A DNA stretch of 21,056 nucleotides from Plakobranchus ocellatus (Eukaryota; Mollusca; Gastropoda; Plakobranchidae). Of the stretch, positions 9,701 to 18,200 are shown one piece after another (the stretch's first letter is position 1; each line of letters opens with the position of its first letter). The stretch is from positions 595,164-616,219 of the forward strand of contig BLXT01004413.1 of assembly GCA_019648995.1 (NCBI GenBank), written 5' to 3'. The translations under genes were made by a program, and so were the position numbers. The notes beneath the pieces were generated by a model that ran no database searches, was not told where the DNA came from, and saw only the letters and a program-made list of their open reading frames with translations.

Positions 9701-12476
9701 GATGTCTCCTCATCAAGGTTTATTTTTATTTTTTTATTTTTTCCCTTCCTCTGTCATTTTTTTTGGTTCCTCCCCCAATCACTGAAGTAGGCCTTTGTTG
9801 ACGTTACTTCATTTTGATGATCCACCTGTGCATTTTCAAATAGTTTCCAAGACACTGAAGTCTATTTCCCTTCCTTAACTCTCAATGAATCCATTATTTT
9901 CACGCTATTTCAATTTTGCATGGTGGTGGTATTTTTTAACAGGCTCTTATTTTGTGAGGGAATAAGCTATTGTGTCATATTACCCATCATTTTGTGCAGA
10001 ATTGAATGGAGATTCATTCTCAAGTAAAATTTTTGTCATACTTTATGTATTTTCAGAACAACATGTATTTAATTACAAGAAAAAATGAAATCCGAAAACG
10101 AAAAAATTGCATGCACCAACAATTTCAAAGAAGGAAAAAAATTCAGTTTTGATGAAAATATCATGAAATATTTATTTTAACTTAGAACAATATCTGTGGG
10201 AACAGAAAAAAGTCAAACCACAGCAAAAAATACACATTTGATGTGTTTTGTATGGCCATGAAGTGACAGTGTAAATTTCAAAAATCAAGCGTCAAGAAAA
10301 AATAAAAGCAATTTCAAACTTGAAGTAAGTGATTTTTTCAGGTCCTGCCTGGTGTGTAAATCTGGAAGTTGGAGATCAGCTCCTCACACAGATTCAAAAT
10401 TGGGCACAGGGGTTGTAGGCTCAATATCAGCTAGCCTTCACACATCAAGGTCTGGGGCATGGTCTGCGACATGACTGTTATTCCATAGTACATTGCTAGT
10501 GAATCAGAAAGAAAAAAAAAAAAGGATTTAGAATCAGGAAAAATTAGAATGGTTCATACTCACCATATTATTGTGAATTCCTAGCCTTATCAATTTCAAA
10601 ATTTTCTTAGATCTCACCAAAATCATGAATCTAAAACATAATTTCATGTCTTACTCTACTTCCTGGTTGTAGATCTAGATTTAGATCTAGACCTAGATCT
10701 AGCAAAGATGAACGGTTGATCATTAGATCTAATTTTCCAACACAATAAAACGTTAAATATGTTGTGCACATAATCAGGAGATATAAATTAGATCTAGAAT
10801 CTATAGTTCACAGTTTCTTTCCAAATTTAAACCTAGATATAGATCTATATCTACACACCTTCTCTCTTGGTGATTTGGTTCAGGATCGTCCTCTTCATCA
10901 GTAACAGCCCACTCTTCGTCAGTGTCGGGGATCCATTCTTCTACTGTACTTCCGAATCAGACAAATCCAGTAAATCCAAAAATTTATGGTCTTTAATGTT
11001 TTCAGAAGTCATTTTTTATGTTGTTAGAGGTTAGAAAGGTATAAATTTGTAAAATGTAGACGAAAATCGATAAGCAGTAACAAAATACTGTGTACAGAAA
11101 AATGTAAGATGGCGGAAGGAAAGCAAAACAATGCTCGGGGCTAAATATGCATTTTTAATTAGCTTCTTTATTATATTTTTATTGAATATAGTATCAAAAT
11201 ACATCTTTTTAGGTTTCAGAATATCTTATCTTTCGATAGAAAATATTCAAAAGTCCATATATTTTTAAAAAAGGGCTTCATTTGGGCTGCAGAGAATGTG
11301 GGCGTGGCATTGATCACCGGTGATCGAAATCTCTATGTTGGTGCCATTGAGAGTTAACTTCTTGAGGGTAATGTTGGAAATTAATCTGTGTTGGTAGTAT
11401 GTGAGTCTATATTAAGCTGAAACTTTTTTGTGTGATAATAGTTTTAAAAACTGAACTAGAGGTGAAAGTCCTTTCATCATTAAATTCTGATACATAAAAT
11501 TCCTTGTTATAGGTAAGTAACATTATTAAATGTTACCAAATGTGCCTATGTTACAGGTAAATTGACTGTGTACAGAGTGAGGAGAAGTTTGGGTATGTTT
11601 TTGTGCAATTATTGTATTCATTCCAAGTTTTCATCACTATTAACAAAATCCCATCAAGCCTTCAAGACATTTCCTTTTCTTAATGAAACCATCATTTGAT
11701 GTGCAATCCTCAGCCTGCCAATAGAGCGACGTCCGGCCCATGCAGAAGGTGCTCGTTTGTTCCGTTGGTCTCGGTGTCACGAGTCTCTCGTAGCCACCTG
11801 TGGCAGGCCAGGTCGACAGCTAAAAGTCTTCAACACTCGACACCAGCAGGTAGAGGGCTTTTCACCTCTATTAAAAGAAATTTATGCATTGCCTTTTACT
11901 ATTAAGAAATTTGGTAATAAATATAGGATATTGACTGGAATTAAGGTTGGCAAGAAAAGTATTGGAAGAAACTACTGGCAAAGGTAGATGTTTGCTTTTA
12001 GTTGGGTTAATGCAAGATTTGATTTTGTTATCTGTCTCAAATTCGGCACTTGAAGAGGGTAAAATGTGTGAACTCTGGAAAGCATGAGTCAGATTTACTT
12101 GCCCTTGTCATCATGGTGCCTAGAGGTAAAAAAAAAGTATCTGGAGTACTCACAGTGTAAAAGTTCAACTTATTTACACCTATTAGTGAATTTTTTTTTT
12201 TTTCAATGACCAGAAATACAGGTGCTGGAGCCTGTTTATATTGACGCCCTACTTAGGAGCTGTGGTGTCCACCAGGAGTGGACACAGCTGGTCTTCATTC
12301 AGTACTCAAGCTACTGAAATTAATTAAGTCTTTTGAATCTCTGTGTTCTCTTCCTCTAGGAGCATGTGAACACAAGCCTGAAGGTTGCCTACAGTCTCTC
12401 CTGGCACCTTACACTGCCAATTCTGGCTGTCGGAGGGGACAAGGCTGTGCACATGTGGAGTGTCAAGTCATTGTGA
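3602..12476 (+). CDS. NUP37: NUP37, WD40 nucleoporin of the Y complex (complete, 7 exons)
   Basis: The exons 3602-3757, 6866-6993, 8098-8170, 8477-8665, 9536-9717, 11714-11849 and 12360-12476 join to 326 codons plus TGA with every junction in phase. As I recall, human NUP37 is also 326 residues. Strong family matches include VQCVEFSPFE, GHKGFVNALTFDP with DDMTCRVW (a WD40 blade), SPGMAVAWH, LMVAQKDGLIRFFSL, GAVSGSDWLVFDV, ARLFRWSRCHESLVATCG and LSWHLTLPILAVGGD near the C-terminus. Nup37 is a beta-propeller that binds Nup160 in the Nup107-160 scaffold of the nuclear pore, and in vertebrates it also reaches kinetochores. The start is the first ATG in the open frame and has A at -3. All introns are GT-AG. 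Introns 1, 2 and 5 carry mobile elements that leave the coding exons intact. Confidence 0.97.
3761..3800. repeat. TAGATC-type low-complexity repeat
   Basis: Overlapping CTAGAT/AGATCT words just inside NUP37 intron 1. Similar runs occur at 10671-10703 and near 10835-10853. Confidence 0.85.
4272..4292 (+). repeat. left target duplication and terminal inverted repeat
   Basis: TTAT followed by GGCGTGTTCCACAAACA. It pairs with 5651-5671 with no mismatch across 17 bases. Confidence 0.85.
4821..5288 (+). CDS. unrecognised ORF inside the intron 1 element, 155 codons
   Basis: An ATG-started frame within the 17-bp inverted-repeat element. I do not recognise the family. The product is basic, with several Cys (near residues 21-28 and 46) and no obvious signal peptide, membrane segment or DDE/HUH motif. 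It is preceded by AT-rich DNA and by TTGGCGTAAA, whose final A is the A of the start codon; the same 10-mer recurs at 5498-5507 after the second frame. An A AAA AAG heptamer at 5201-5207 lies in this frame. A -1 shift there would enter the frame running to 5428, giving a product of about 202 residues. Otherwise the frame ends at TAG 5286-5288. It could be an intact frameshifting gene or one broken by a single-base change. Confidence 0.5.
   Translation: MRRKLVTDSILTISESLDLHCDCVLLKCTPGDTQEKFQAKHTLKRCLGISGSVKSTILIDFTCTQKRLTEHFLYDENELLKVKVRTSYGSITQGVRMHYMAPAVKNNKIIAKHRYVPIGRIPFEFHTKKIWQKPILSAYIESLKFMLTTHKTLTS
5192..5428 (+). CDS. second overlapping frame of the intron 1 element gene
   Basis: Open from just after TGA 5189-5191 to TGA 5426-5428, in the -1 frame relative to the upstream ORF. 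Its product contains ALMWVNIGAPRLCLKCNRD, a protein-like stretch with a CLKC pair, and a later single Cys. There is no good ATG at its start, so expression would need frameshifting at 5201-5207, splicing, or an ancestral frame before mutation. TATATAAA at 5433-5440 follows the stop. Confidence 0.42.
   Translation, partial: VSHKKDLAETDFKCLYRKLKIYAYDTQDTDVIGDSPALMWVNIGAPRLCLKCNRDLEQCVERAKLTYFPNFRAVRRPQ
5201..5207 (+). promoter_or_regulatory. A AAA AAG slippery heptamer, candidate -1 frameshift site
   Basis: The heptamer is phased X XXY YYZ relative to the 4821 frame, the requirement for tandem -1 slippage. Downstream, TTTTAAG (5224-5230) pairs with CTTAAAA (5246-5252) and an inner CTT/AAG extends the stem. 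The spacer of about 16 nt is longer than usual and the stem is AU-rich, so the stimulator is weak. Confidence 0.4.
5651..5671 (-). repeat. right terminal inverted repeat and target duplication
   Basis: TGTTTGTGGAACACGCC followed by TTAT, the reverse complement of the left terminus with the same flanking tetranucleotide. Confidence 0.85.
5672..6283. other. NUP37 intron 1, unannotated stretch
   Basis: AT-rich intron sequence between the inverted-repeat element and the next repeat. I see no gene or repeat boundary. Confidence 0.6.
6284..6337 (+). repeat. TTAA followed by a paired subterminal-like repeat
   Basis: TTAA at 6284-6287 is followed by CTGACTACCAGAC (6292-6304) and CTGAGTACCAGAC (6325-6337), 12 of 13 identical. 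TTAA plus short internal repeats resembles the end of a piggyBac-type element, but no partner end was found. Confidence 0.3.
6611..6695 (+). mobile_element. degenerate tRNA-derived SINE head (family A, copy 2)
   Basis: TGCTCTGAAATCTGCAGGGA at 6645-6664 differs at one base from the segment in the copy at 1753-1830. GGCTCAAACTC at 6678-6688 sits where the B box should be. The A box is decayed. It lies in NUP37 intron 1. Confidence 0.45.
6866..6993 (+). CDS. NUP37: NUP37 coding exon 2
   Basis: 128 bases, acceptor TTTTTTAACAG, donor GTGATT, exits with two bases of a Ser codon. It encodes EEGSEIKGNIEYTRLKDF and LCIAWSPQTSLHVLP, matching the EEE...IAWSPET...LP region of the family. Confidence 0.95.
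7201..7460 (+). mobile_element. tRNA-derived SINE (family B), apparently young
   Basis: TGGCTCAACTGG matches the RNA polymerase III A box and GGTTCGAATCC the B box, with near-ideal spacing. A non-tRNA body follows to about 7460, where AT-rich sequence resumes. Many CpG pairs survive in the head and body, which argues for a recent copy. It is not a functional tRNA gene, because the acceptor ends do not pair cleanly and a long body follows. It lies in NUP37 intron 2. Target duplications are not clear by eye. Confidence 0.8.
8098..8170 (+). CDS. NUP37: NUP37 coding exon 3 (73 bases)
   Basis: A short exon with one base finishing a Ser codon, then FAVASDDRTLKVFASDM and NSSNSMK, then a strong GTGAGT donor. 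The acceptor AAACCAG has a weak pyrimidine tract. It was chosen because it alone keeps frame and gives gap-free alignment to human NUP37. Confidence 0.88.
8477..8665 (+). CDS. NUP37: NUP37 coding exon 4
   Basis: The exon has 63 codons, phase 0 at both ends, with acceptor CATTTGAAG and donor GTGTGT. It encodes the clearest WD40 unit (GHKGFVNALTFDP through DDMTCRVW) and SPGMAVAWH. Confidence 0.96.
8666..9535 (+). other. NUP37 intron 4
   Basis: An AT-rich intron with donor GTGTGT and acceptor TGCCCTCAG. I see no mobile element or extra exon in it. Confidence 0.75.
9536..9717 (+). CDS. NUP37: NUP37 coding exon 5
   Basis: 182 bases, acceptor TGCCCTCAG, donor GTTTAT, exit with two bases of a Ser codon. 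It encodes LMVAQKDGLIRFFSL and VGAVSGSDWLVFDVSSS. Confidence 0.95.
10338..10430 (-). pseudogene. piggyBac-like transposase middle fragment
   Basis: Encodes CPILNLCEELISNFQIYTPGR before a stop at 10340-10338. The PI...L...YTPG pattern matches the segment preceding the first catalytic Asp in piggyBac transposases. The Asp-containing continuation is deleted. Confidence 0.6.
10671..10703. repeat. TAGATC-type low-complexity repeat
   Basis: Overlapping AGATCTAGAT and CTAGACCTAG words inside the decayed piggyBac element, of the same type as at 3761-3800. Confidence 0.8.
10862..11012 (-). pseudogene. piggyBac-like transposase N-terminal fragment
   Basis: ATG at 11012-11010 opens MTSENIKDHKFLDLLDLSDSE and then meets TAG at 10943-10941. 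In the -1 frame the reading continues with VEEWIPDTDEEW and a run of Asp and Glu. The acidic N-terminal region is typical of piggyBac-family transposases. One indel in the 10941-10950 area explains the break. Confidence 0.6.
11106..11115 (+). promoter_or_regulatory. YY1-like site AAGATGGCGG
   Basis: Matches the YY1 core AAnATGGCGG and lies about 95 bases upstream of the transposase fragment's ATG (read on the minus strand). It may be a relic of the transposon promoter. The match is a short motif only. Confidence 0.3.
11312..11325. repeat. 14-bp perfect palindrome
   Basis: GATCACCGGTGATC lies 28 bases inside the right end of the piggyBac-type element. Such subterminal palindromes can be transposase-binding sites. 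Function here is inference. Confidence 0.6.
11714..11849 (+). CDS. NUP37: NUP37 coding exon 6
   Basis: 136 bases, acceptor ATCCTCAG, donor GTAGAG. It encodes LPIERRPAHAEGARLFRW and HESLVATCGRPGRQLKVF, aligning without gaps to the RPVH...LFRW...FATTGYPG region of the family. Confidence 0.95.
11850..12359 (+). other. NUP37 intron 6
   Basis: Donor GTAGAG, acceptor TTCCTCTAG. I see no recognisable repeat apart from short A and T runs. Confidence 0.7.
12360..12476 (+). CDS. NUP37: NUP37 coding exon 7 with stop
   Basis: Acceptor TTCCTCTAG with a good pyrimidine tract, 38 codons and then TGA at 12474-12476. It encodes VAYSLSWHLTLPILAVGGD and HMWSVKSL. The last codons and the stop are copied again in tandem 53 bases downstream. 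Confidence 0.95.
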   Translation, partial: EHVNTSLKVAYSLSWHLTLPILAVGGDKAVHMWSVKSL

Positions 12477-12558
12477 GGAGGAGGGAGAGAGAGAGATCGT
12501 GGCACATGTGGAGTGTCAAATCATTGTGAGGAGGAGGGAGAGAGAGAGAGAGATTGTG
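12449..12558 (+). repeat. 53-bp tandem duplication covering the NUP37 stop codon
   Basis: Copy 1 (12449-12501) holds the last codons of NUP37, the TGA and a GA run. Copy 2 begins at 12502 with the same GCACATGTGGAGTGTC start. The coding-derived parts differ by one base (AAG versus AAA, synonymous if it were coding). The second copy lies in the 3' UTR. Confidence 0.92.
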
Positions 12559-12770
12559 GTATAGAAAGGACTGGTATGTGAGAGAGAGATAGACAGATAA
12601 AGTGGTTTATGAGAGAGAGAGAGACATAGAGTGGTACCGGTATTTGTCAGATAAAGAGAGACATTGAGAGTCATAAAGAGACAGACAGACAAAGTGGTAA
12701 GTGAGTAAGAGGAGAGAGAAAGAGACAAGTGTTGCTTAAAAGGGGAGAGAGAGAGAGAGGAGCAGTGGAA
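12477..12770 (+). repeat. GA-rich low-complexity 3' UTR
   Basis: Repeated GAGAGA blocks interspersed with AGACAGAC and GTGGT words directly after the NUP37 stop. The long opposite-strand ORF here is a by-product of the repeat. Confidence 0.85.
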
Positions 12771-12949
12771 GGATGACTGACTGTTTAGGTGGTAAAAAAG
12801 ATACGCAAAAGAGGACCTCATCCTCCTGTTGACTGTATATATGCAATCATTTCTTGATTTGAAGATTTGAATGTTGGTCATAAAATTATTCATCCATGGA
12901 ACTATTGATGTAGTATGATCTGCTTCTAATACTTGTGCATATAAAAGCA

Positions 12950-12955
12950 AATAAA
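12950..12955 (+). terminator. NUP37 polyadenylation signal
   Basis: AATAAA about 475 bases after the stop, followed by a T-rich stretch near 12978-12997. This is the most plausible 3' end of NUP37. Confidence 0.7.
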
Positions 12956-12989
12956 GGCACAAACATTAGATGTAAAAATGGCTTTTGTT

Positions 12990-14755
12990 ATTTTTAATTT
13001 GACCAAATGTATGAAGGTCCATGTAGTAGATTAGACCTGTATGAATGAGTCTATCAATTTAAGGTCTAGTTTACATGATTGTTTAAGGATTGGAATGGGT
13101 TTAAGATCTAGTTTTTTTGTACTGGGCTACAAAAAAAGGAGACTGCTAAATATACAGGACGAATATGAGGTCATGAAAAGATGTGAACAACACCTTACAT
13201 TAAAAAAATCAACACATGTGAGATCTTGATTGGAAGATGGGTTTTTATTGGACCAATCACTACATCAGATGATCAGGTTAAGTCTAGATCTAAATGGATA
13301 GATTATTTTATTGCTAAAGAGGCGAGTCTTCTCTCAGATCTATAATGTATACAGTGAATATTGTAAATATGTTTTTTGTTATTATCATTGTAATTTTGTT
13401 AATATTGAGGCACAAGACAAGACTTGTGAAGATATATATGACATGTATTAGTTTCAATGGCCTCAGGTTAAATTAAAATTATTGAAAACACAACAAAAGA
13501 AATGAAGAGTATTTGTCTGATCACCACATAATTGTTAACAATCCACTAAAATTGCCCTTTTTTGAGGATTTGTGAAGATGTCAACAAGAAATAGCTTCTA
13601 TAACATACAAACTTAAAATAAACAACCTTGCAACCTTCCTTTCACACACACACACACAAAAAGAGTAATCTCTCTCTCTCACTTCCATAATTGCATTCCT
13701 TACTTTATCTTTAGGCCTGTCTAGCAATTTTTTTCTTCCATCACTAATAAATGGAAATAGAGATATTTTTAAAAAGTAAGAACTCAAACTAGAGAAGGTT
13801 TAGATCATGGGATGAAATATGTCTTCCATATCTCAGGTGACATACTGGTACAGTGGTAGTAAAGGCACTTTCATAGAGAAGGCAGTGGTTACAAAAAACA
13901 ACACAACAATGGGAAGAGTTACTTACCTCATTCTTTTTAAAAAAAACTCCTAACTTTGGATGCACAGTACATATCCTCAGGCCTTTATAGACTTAAAACT
14001 TATCTAGATCTGTTTAGTAAGATGTTTTAATATCAGTGCATTACTTCGTATTCATTATTACTCATTGGAGTTGTCACTTCACAATATCCTTTGACGAGCA
14101 TCAGATATGAACATAATATATGTACACAGTATGCATACGCCATAAAGAACAGAGTATGCATATTACATCAAATCCACAGTAGTGTATTCAACATTTTATC
14201 CAATCTTTGTGGTCCATTTCAGCCACGCATCTAGTTGTGGTTAGGATCATTTTGAAAATATTAATCATTAGTTTGTGTCCCTAAACTGGACCCTTACACT
14301 ATACAAACAATAGTAATACATGAAGTCATAAGTATATTGTGGAGTATATTGGCTGATATTTGAGCCAAAGGTATAGCACAGTTTTAGCAGTTTTATCACA
14401 TTTGATACTGCACAAAATTTGCAATCAATTAAATAAACCAAGCAGACATCACATCAGACACATGATGCATGAGACTGAGAGTGGATAGTAGTTAATAGAA
14501 GGTAGAGGGCAGAAGTATTGTAAGCAGAAAAACAGCTTATATCTGAGGCTCCCACTTACGATCATGTCTCCCATTCTCTTCTTATTAACATATGCACACG
14601 CAAACACTCTCTGTGTCTCTTTATCTCTCAGTCTCACTCAGTCTAGTCCCTACCACAGAAATTTCACCCCGCCCTTTTGCAGTTTCCTCCCCTCTAACTG
14701 TTCTCACTCTCAGTGCCTGTAATAAGAGCATGCTGGTGTAGGAGGGTAAAGAAGC
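12990..14755. other. convergent intergenic region
   Basis: Lies between the 3' ends of NUP37 (plus) and the long minus-strand gene. It contains short CA, CT and A/T simple repeats (for example 13642-13680). I see no conserved coding frame, RNA gene or defined mobile element. Some of it could be 3' UTR of the minus-strand gene. Confidence 0.65.
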
Positions 14756-14759
14756 ACAG

Positions 14760-15148
14760 TTTATTGGGGTTCTGACATTTTCTTATCACACAACACAAAA
14801 TAGACATACAAAAAAAAAGTATAGGAGATTTATTAGATGATATATGGATTCTTTGAGCAGTAGCTACAAACAAATACATGCATCAAGAAGCTGTTACAAT
14901 TGTCTTGAGTATTGCTATTCAAACACAAGTTTTACAAGGTCACATAATATCGATACACACTATGTGACACTGGAATTTAAAATCACTTCACTTAACCTTT
15001 GCAACAAATCACATACAATTATAAAACATCTATAAATGTTAAAAACGGTTCAAGGTTAACATTCTGACAACATATATATGATTATGTGGCTTAAGTAATA
15101 ACCTCGTAAAATATGTGCGCGTATAACATGGTCACATTGCTTTTTATT
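14760..15148 (-). terminator. candidate polyadenylation signals for the long minus-strand gene
   Basis: Read on the minus strand, AATAAA occurs at 15148-15143, 14834-14829 and 14765-14760, which are 68, 382 and 451 bases beyond the stop. Which is used cannot be told from sequence. Confidence 0.5.
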
Positions 15149-15215
15149 CTAAAAAATTCTGCTACCTATTCTTTCAAACTTTGGGCGCAGATGTATGGGT
15201 TTTCTGGACAGTACA

Positions 15216-18200
15216 TCACCTGTGGCTGTGTGAATCCACTGGCCCGTTGAGCAGACACATGCCTGGAGTTGGCAATGACGATGGAGGTGTTGAAGCTTGG
15301 AATGATGAATGGCTTGTCAGCTTGAGTGATGTTGGCCTTTGTGGTGAGACATGTGTTATCAGTCTGGACAGAGTGATGTTCCCATCCTTTCTTCCCAAGT
15401 CTGCTCTACCCACAGTAAACTTGGGCTCCACATGCTTTAGTTTCTCTGGGCTTGATAGTGTGCACTTTTTGTAAGGTGTTGCCGCGTACACACACAGGGA
15501 AGAGGCTAGAGTGATTGGGCTAGAAATGCATGCGACACAACTTTCAGAATTTTCTTTCAAACATTTGGTTGTGAAATGGCTTTGAGTGGCAGACCCAAAC
15601 ATTTTTCTCTGTGTCAGATCAGGTTTTGATGTTTGAGAGCTGACGGGATGCAGAGCCACTGGCATTGAGGAAGGTGCTGCAATGTACCTATGCTGAGCTA
15701 TAGTAGGGAAATTAGTTGAGCATCTTTTTAAGGAAGTTGTGGTAAACAAACCAACAGTTCCAGTGCTGATGGTGTACACGCTAGCCAGAGAATGATTGCT
15801 GGAGAGGTTTGGATTTTTTGATTTTGCACCAGCTTTGAATGTCTTAGGCTGAGTATAAGATTTTTTACTTTGCTTTTTTTGGTGCAGACATGGTGTCTCA
15901 ATGGCTGGCTTGGGAGCTGATTTGTGATGTGCTTTGGGTGGAGAATCAGGTCGAGATACCATCCTCGCAGACTGATCAAAAACCAGGGTCATGCGTTTCA
16001 CAAATCCTTGATGAGAATCAGGCCTTGACACAGAGGCGGCTGATCCAGTGTTTGCTGGGCATGGAGGTGGCGGTGCAGGACGCTGTGGCACAGGTTTTGT
16101 GCTGGACTTGCCTGGAGAGGATGATCTATGAGATGATTGCAGAGTTTGGTTTGTTTGTACTGCCTGCTGCTTGATTAAAGCATGTGGTACTGGCGGTGCC
16201 ACTCGATGAGGCTTACCTGATGGGCCAGCTTTTGCGGCTGAGTTTTTATGTCTGAAATTCCCCATGGATCCATTGTCTCCTGTGGGTGGCTGTGCCACTT
16301 GCTCTTCAGTTTTTGGATGAGCACCACCATGACAGGACTCAAAGTTTCCTGAAACAAAGGCTTGTGATGCGTGATCAGGTTTTTGATCATTGATTGGTGG
16401 TGAGGAGCTACTTGAAAGCCGGGAAATTTGTGTTGTTACATTGTGGTCTGTTGGAAAAGCTGGATGATGCAGATTGTCTCTAGGTTCAGCAGCCATGCCT
16501 GAGGCTCGACTGACACCAGTGAAGACAGAGGATACAGAACTGTTCATCAAAGGATTATAGCTGAACTCTGCTACCGCACTATCATCTACTGTCAACTCCT
16601 CAGCGTCCTCCTCTATAAATGAGGACAGCACCTCTGAAACTGCAATCTCATCATTCATGTCTCGTCTTGCCTTTGGTTTACTGGGCCATAACCTTCTTGA
16701 TTCAAGTGGTGAAGTCAGGCAGTGAAAAGAGTGAGTTTCTAGATTAGGGTAAAGATGTCTGACTACGCTGCCCTGACTATGCGAAATACCAGGGGTGATA
16801 ATTCGTTGAGATTTGGAGAGGTAGTGGCTTTTCTTCTGCTTCTGTTGCCTTTCACTGCTGAAAGTTGAGGCTGAGTCAGACCTTGGGGCAGACTGTGGTT
16901 GAGACAGTTGCCCACTTCTAGAATTTGTAGCTTTAAAAGAAGATGATAGACCAGAGCTTAAATTATCTGCTTTATTATTTTGCTTTTCTGACAACAGATC
17001 AAAGCTGTGCCCTTGAGGTAACATATTGTTGAAAGAAGTGATTTTATCCTTATCTCTGGTTTTAAATATACTTTGTGTATTTTTTCTCACTGACTTTTGT
17101 CTGTGCTGGCTGTTTGTGTTGGTGGAACTTGGGAATGCGCTGTGTCCTGCTCCCTGTTGCTTGGGTGCAAAAGTCACTACAGACATCTTATCATCTTCCT
17201 GTTGATACAGTTGGCTAAGATCAGCCAATTTTGCTCTTGTACCTTCTGACAGACAACAAGGTCGAGTTGTGGTAGTATTGTCAGGGCTGACATTATTGGT
17301 TAATGCACTTGAGAGCCCCATAGTGCTATGATGCCTCAAGCTGGCAACTGTCGATGGAAGTCCTGCACCAGTGTCAAATGCAACTGGCTGCCCAGGATTT
17401 GAATCAGGCATAGTCTTCTGTGGGATCTCCTGAACAACACAGTTGGAACTGCCACATAGGCCAGACTGAGAAACTGTTGTTGCATCTTGGAGGGCGTTTC
17501 TGTATCTAGAATGGGCAGTCGCTCTCTGGGGATTGTCTTGAGAATTTTCACATGTCTCAATATTTGAAACCACATGGTCATAACTATTCTGCAACGGATT
17601 GCTTGGACAAACAGCCCCAAATCCTGCATTATCTTCTAACTTTGGGGTATTAGATGCTGACGGGACACCTACAGTTTCCAACACCAGATGGTCTATCTCA
17701 GAGTACAGTGCCAAACCAAGCTCGTTAATAGTCTGGTCTAGAAAACCCTCTACGTTTGCTAGGGTGGGCAGCATGGCAGCTACTGAAGAAATCCACTGAG
17801 ATAACACCAGTGGAAGATTTCTCTGCTCTTCTGGTGGTGCTTGTGTGGTTCCAGGTTCAGTTTTGTAGCTAGCTGTGAAATTAGAGATTGCCCTCTCGTG
17901 TGATGCATGTTTGTCTGATGCCTCTGGCAGGACAGCCTGCTGCTTTCCCCTAGCTGCCCTTCCTACAGCATTCACAAGAAGCTGCTCCAAGCGGGCCTGC
18001 ATTGTCATGTCCACAACGCCAGCAACAGATGAAGCCGCAGAAGGCACTGGACTGGAATTAGGAAGGGAATCAGCTGTCATAGTGTTTTTAGGAACTGCAG
18101 CCTTAACAGGATAAGAAGTATGAGGTTTTACAATTTGCCTTATATTGTTCTTGAGCGCCTGAGGATCTTTGCCTGAGGAAACCAAGCATTGCAAGGCAGG

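Larger units (their letters stand above)
9879..11353 (-). mobile_element. decayed piggyBac-type transposon in NUP37 intron 5
   Basis: Both ends abut TTAA (9875-9878 and 11354-11357), the piggyBac target duplication. The termini match in inverted orientation: CTCTCAATGAATCC at the left, CTCTCAATGGCACC at the right read on the minus strand (11 of 14 identical, first nine exact). Minus-strand reading gives an acidic N-terminal transposase-like fragment (11012-10862) and a fragment with YTPGR (10403-10338), the motif just before the first catalytic Asp in piggyBac transposases. At 1,475 bp with frameshifts and stops, and with the catalytic and C-terminal parts missing, it is an internally deleted, inactive copy. 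Confidence 0.78.

Noticed and set aside
12516-12962. Minus-strand ORF of 148 codons rich in Ser and Leu
   Set aside because: It is the complement of the GA-rich 3' UTR of NUP37; composition alone keeps it open.
14449-15035. Short ORFs on both strands in the convergent intergenic region
   Set aside because: All are about 60 codons, AT-rich and low complexity, without splice partners or recognisable motifs.
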